From positions 186,001 to 250,000 of the forward strand of contig NW_002476368.1 in the NCBI RefSeq assembly GCF_000189635.1: a DNA stretch of 64,000 nucleotides, read 5' to 3'. This DNA is from Tetrahymena thermophila SB210 (taxonomy: Eukaryota > Ciliophora > Oligohymenophorea > Hymenostomatida > Tetrahymenidae). Position numbers and translations under genes: made by a program. Numbering within the stretch: position 1 is the stretch's first letter; each line of letters opens with the position of its first letter. A model generated the notes under the pieces. It did no database searches. It was not told the origin of the DNA and saw only the letters and a program-made list of their open reading frames with translations. This document shows positions 61,365-64,000 of this stretch, in pieces.

Positions 61365-64000
61365 TCATTTGCAGGATTAAAATATTTTATTATTTTTTTC
61401 ATTATTTAATATTTCTTTTTTACTGTAAATATAGGAGTTGATTGAAATAACAATAAAGGAGAATATAGCATAAGTTGTTGTGAACAAATAGTTTGGAATG
61501 TAAAAATCTTCTTGGTGATCATAAGGGTCCAAAATATCTCTGAAGTCGGATGCTATTATCCCAAAGAACATGTGAGATAAATAAGCTAATGAATAAAGAT
61601 TTAATCTTATAATAAATCTGCTATTAAAGCTAATTTAGTTTGCTATTTGATTGTTTTAGGTCATTTCAATACTTAAACTATCATTAGGTACTTCTTCTAA
61701 TGATGATTTACTATTGAATAAGTATACTTCATCCTCTTTATATGATTCACGATGATTCTGAGATTCTTATGCTTCAAAAACTGCTAAAAAGACTTCAAAA
61801 TTGTTTAAATTTTCGTAATCTCCATTCATGCATCTAACAATATAAGGAATTAAAATAGGCGTAACTATAAAATAGTAAAGAGTATTAACAACTCCATTAA
61901 AAATTGGAACAAATAGGTTTGATTCATCAAGGACACCTAATTAAAAAACATTTGCATGAATATCTTCTAAGTATTCTTTATGACCGCTCATATAATAAAA
62001 AAAGAATGGCATAGAAAAAAGAATGCTTGATGTAGATATCCATGAAATGAGTTTGAGAGAGACTAAAACTTGTAAGAATGTAAAGATTATGATGAAATAC
62101 AATGGTACTTAGATCAAAGAATTTGATTCCAATATGCATGAAACTCCCACAGTAAAACTTGACATAAAGTAAAGTGCCTTTAGTGTTGGTTAAGTTTAAG
62201 GTAACCATCCTTTGTAGAAACAAATAGCTTTGAGGATTTCTACAGCAAGAGTATGATAAAATGCTGATACAGGAAGAATTGTTATGTAGCGATTAATATG
62301 TAAATAATCCCATTGACATAAGTAAAATAATGTAATTGAGAAAATTTGAGCTAAGTGGAAGTAAGCAAAAATAATTCTCAGAAGAATATGAGCTTTTTAG
62401 TGTACTTAAATAAATATTTTAGTAAAAATAAATATAAAGAACAGCACATAAGTTAGCAAAGGCATATAACGCTGCATATTAGGAGTTTAAAAGAAAGAAT
62501 AATATTCGTTATCAGGAGGATCTTAACTATAGTAACGACAAAGGAAAATCAGAGAAGGAATTAAAAGTATTTGAATAGCAATATAAAAAAACGATTTAAA
62601 AGATTCTACTTTTCCAGTGTACTTTTTGAAGCATAATAAACAAAATAGTACCATACATATTTTCTAGAAGAAAGATTCATAAAGATAAACTGTTATATTA
62701 TAAAAGTCATTAGATGTTCTAGTCAATATGAACAGCACTATAGCTGATAAGAATATCAAGCAATCGATGATGAAATCTAAACTTAGGTATTATTTCATTT
62801 ATTGAAGTGAGCATTTCATGATTTTGATAAGAAATTTAACCTTGAAAATAAAGATAGATAATAGTAGAACTAAGGATAAGCTTGCAACTAACAAAAAGAA
62901 TTTATCGCGCAACAAAATAAAATTAAATATGACAGCTACTAAAATGATTATATTTAATAATGCCTTGACTTTTAGTAATATGTTTTAAGAAAATAGAGCA
63001 AAGATGTTACTAATCTAATCATTTTTATTTGAGATTATTTTTAAAGTAGCAATAGATACTATAATAAGGAAAGCAAGAGAGAAATGAATAATTAGTCCTA
63101 ATAGCATATAATTTTCTTTTATTTCCTAAAAATCTGTCTAAATTACATTAGCTATGCTTTATGAGTATTGATGGCAGAGCTAAATAAATTCTTTCAGCTT
63201 AGCTTAATTTACAACTGTATTTCCTTTTTTAACTTCAAATAATTGTTTATACTTAGCCTTAAGATTATCACCTAATTTATTTATTTTGTCTAGTTGTTTT
63301 ATATTACCATCGAACGAGTCGACTGTATTCTGGAAGCTATCTAGAACCTACCTAAAATTAGTATAAAAATTATTTGCTATCACAAAGTCATCAACAAAAG
63401 GCTTGTCCAAGAAGAAATCTGGCTAAATCATTGCTATATTGTTAAATGGGATAGGGATACCTAAAATCATGCAATAAGTAGGTGTAATATTAATTTAGAA
63501 AGTATCAGTTCCAATTAAGAATTCTCTATCCATTTCTTGTCCAATGTCTTTCTTTTATTTAGTAATAAATTCAGTTTTGGAGTAACCATATATAAAAGAA
63601 TTAGATTCTTCTAATGTGTATCCTCCATGGCGGCCATACTTTTTGAAGTTTAAACCGTGATCTGAGACAGCTAGAATAACTTAGTCAGTATTCTTTTTGG
63701 AGTTTCTAACATTATCTATGATATTTTTAACAAGCTCGTTGACTGATTTGATAGCTGAAACAACTGCGTTATCATATGTCCTTTATAAGTGACTGAAACC
63801 ATCAATAGCTTCAAAATGAAGCAACATAGTTGACCAGTCGTCATACTCTAACTACTCTTTGGAAATGTATTAGTATTAATCCATATCACTTTGGAGTTTC
63901 TCATAAAAGTTAACTTCTCCGACAAAGTGTGATCTATCAAATATATTGGGATATAAATCGTGGAGAGAGTGAGTAGCATAGCATACAGCTTTTTCTCTTT
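61365..64000 (-). CDS. GPI ethanolamine-phosphate transferase-like, 5' end outside window
   Basis: The minus-strand frame is open from the right edge for 878 complete codons to TGA at 61365; the N-terminus is cut off. The visible N-terminal part is an alkaline-phosphatase-superfamily lumenal domain, with LYPNIFDRS, DDWSTMLLHFEAIDGFSH and VSDHGLNFKKYGRHGGYT. The D and H of SDHG and the HGG are metal-binding or catalytic positions known in PIG-N/O/G enzymes. Later comes GTDTFQINITPTYCMILGIPIPF, matching the usual domain end. A polar spacer and about a dozen hydrophobic segments follow to the C-terminus. Such enzymes add phosphoethanolamine to GPI-anchor mannoses in the ER. Which of the three (N, O or G type) cannot be decided here; PIG-G/O fits best. 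Confidence 0.75.

Overview
The window reads as ciliate nuclear DNA, most likely Tetrahymena or a close relative. In every gene I could follow, TAA and TAG fall inside conserved protein as glutamine and only TGA ends the frame. Gaps between genes are extremely A+T-rich. The introns I can place are 54-135 nt and GT...AG, far longer than Paramecium introns. I saw no tRNA, rRNA, telomeric repeat or convincing chromosome-breakage sequence. All frames were read by hand with ciliate codon assignments; the exon sums and intron-free ORFs are whole numbers of codons, and the one exception (33797-35598) is called a frameshift.

Layout. 0.8-2.9 kb (-): a two-exon multi-membrane protein. 5.1-18.9 kb (+): a tandem array of five intact leucine-rich-repeat (LRR) genes plus one decayed copy. 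19.9-29.8 kb: two minus-strand paralogues of an unrecognised family, with two introns at matching positions, flanking a 5.4-kb gene-free AT block and a glutamine/asparagine-rich plus-strand gene. 30.2-44.4 kb: a tandem segmental duplication. Copy A has an intact helical, probably mitochondrial protein, an SLC22-like transporter with a one-base frameshift, and a truncated second transporter. Copy B has a truncated, decayed helical-protein copy and two intact transporters. 45.1-49.1 kb: a TPR-like gene (-) whose first ~170 codons and 5' flank are duplicated upstream as a pseudogene. 49.2-49.9 kb (+): a mitochondrial-carrier-like protein resembling MTCH2. 50.5-51.7 kb (-): a protein with a basic N-terminus, perhaps bZIP/PAS-like. 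53.9-57.7 kb (+): a 1,271-residue Q/N-rich protein with a C2HC zinc finger. 58.5-60.5 kb (-): a two-domain GH18 chitinase-like protein. 61.4 kb to the right edge (-): a GPI ethanolamine-phosphate-transferase-like membrane enzyme, cut by the window.

The genes are single transcription units on both strands, not operons. The main theme is local duplication at several scales (domain, gene, 1.1 kb, about 6.6 kb), followed by decay of some copies. The LRR array and the duplicated transporter block look like lineage-specific expansions. Functions beyond family level are inference.
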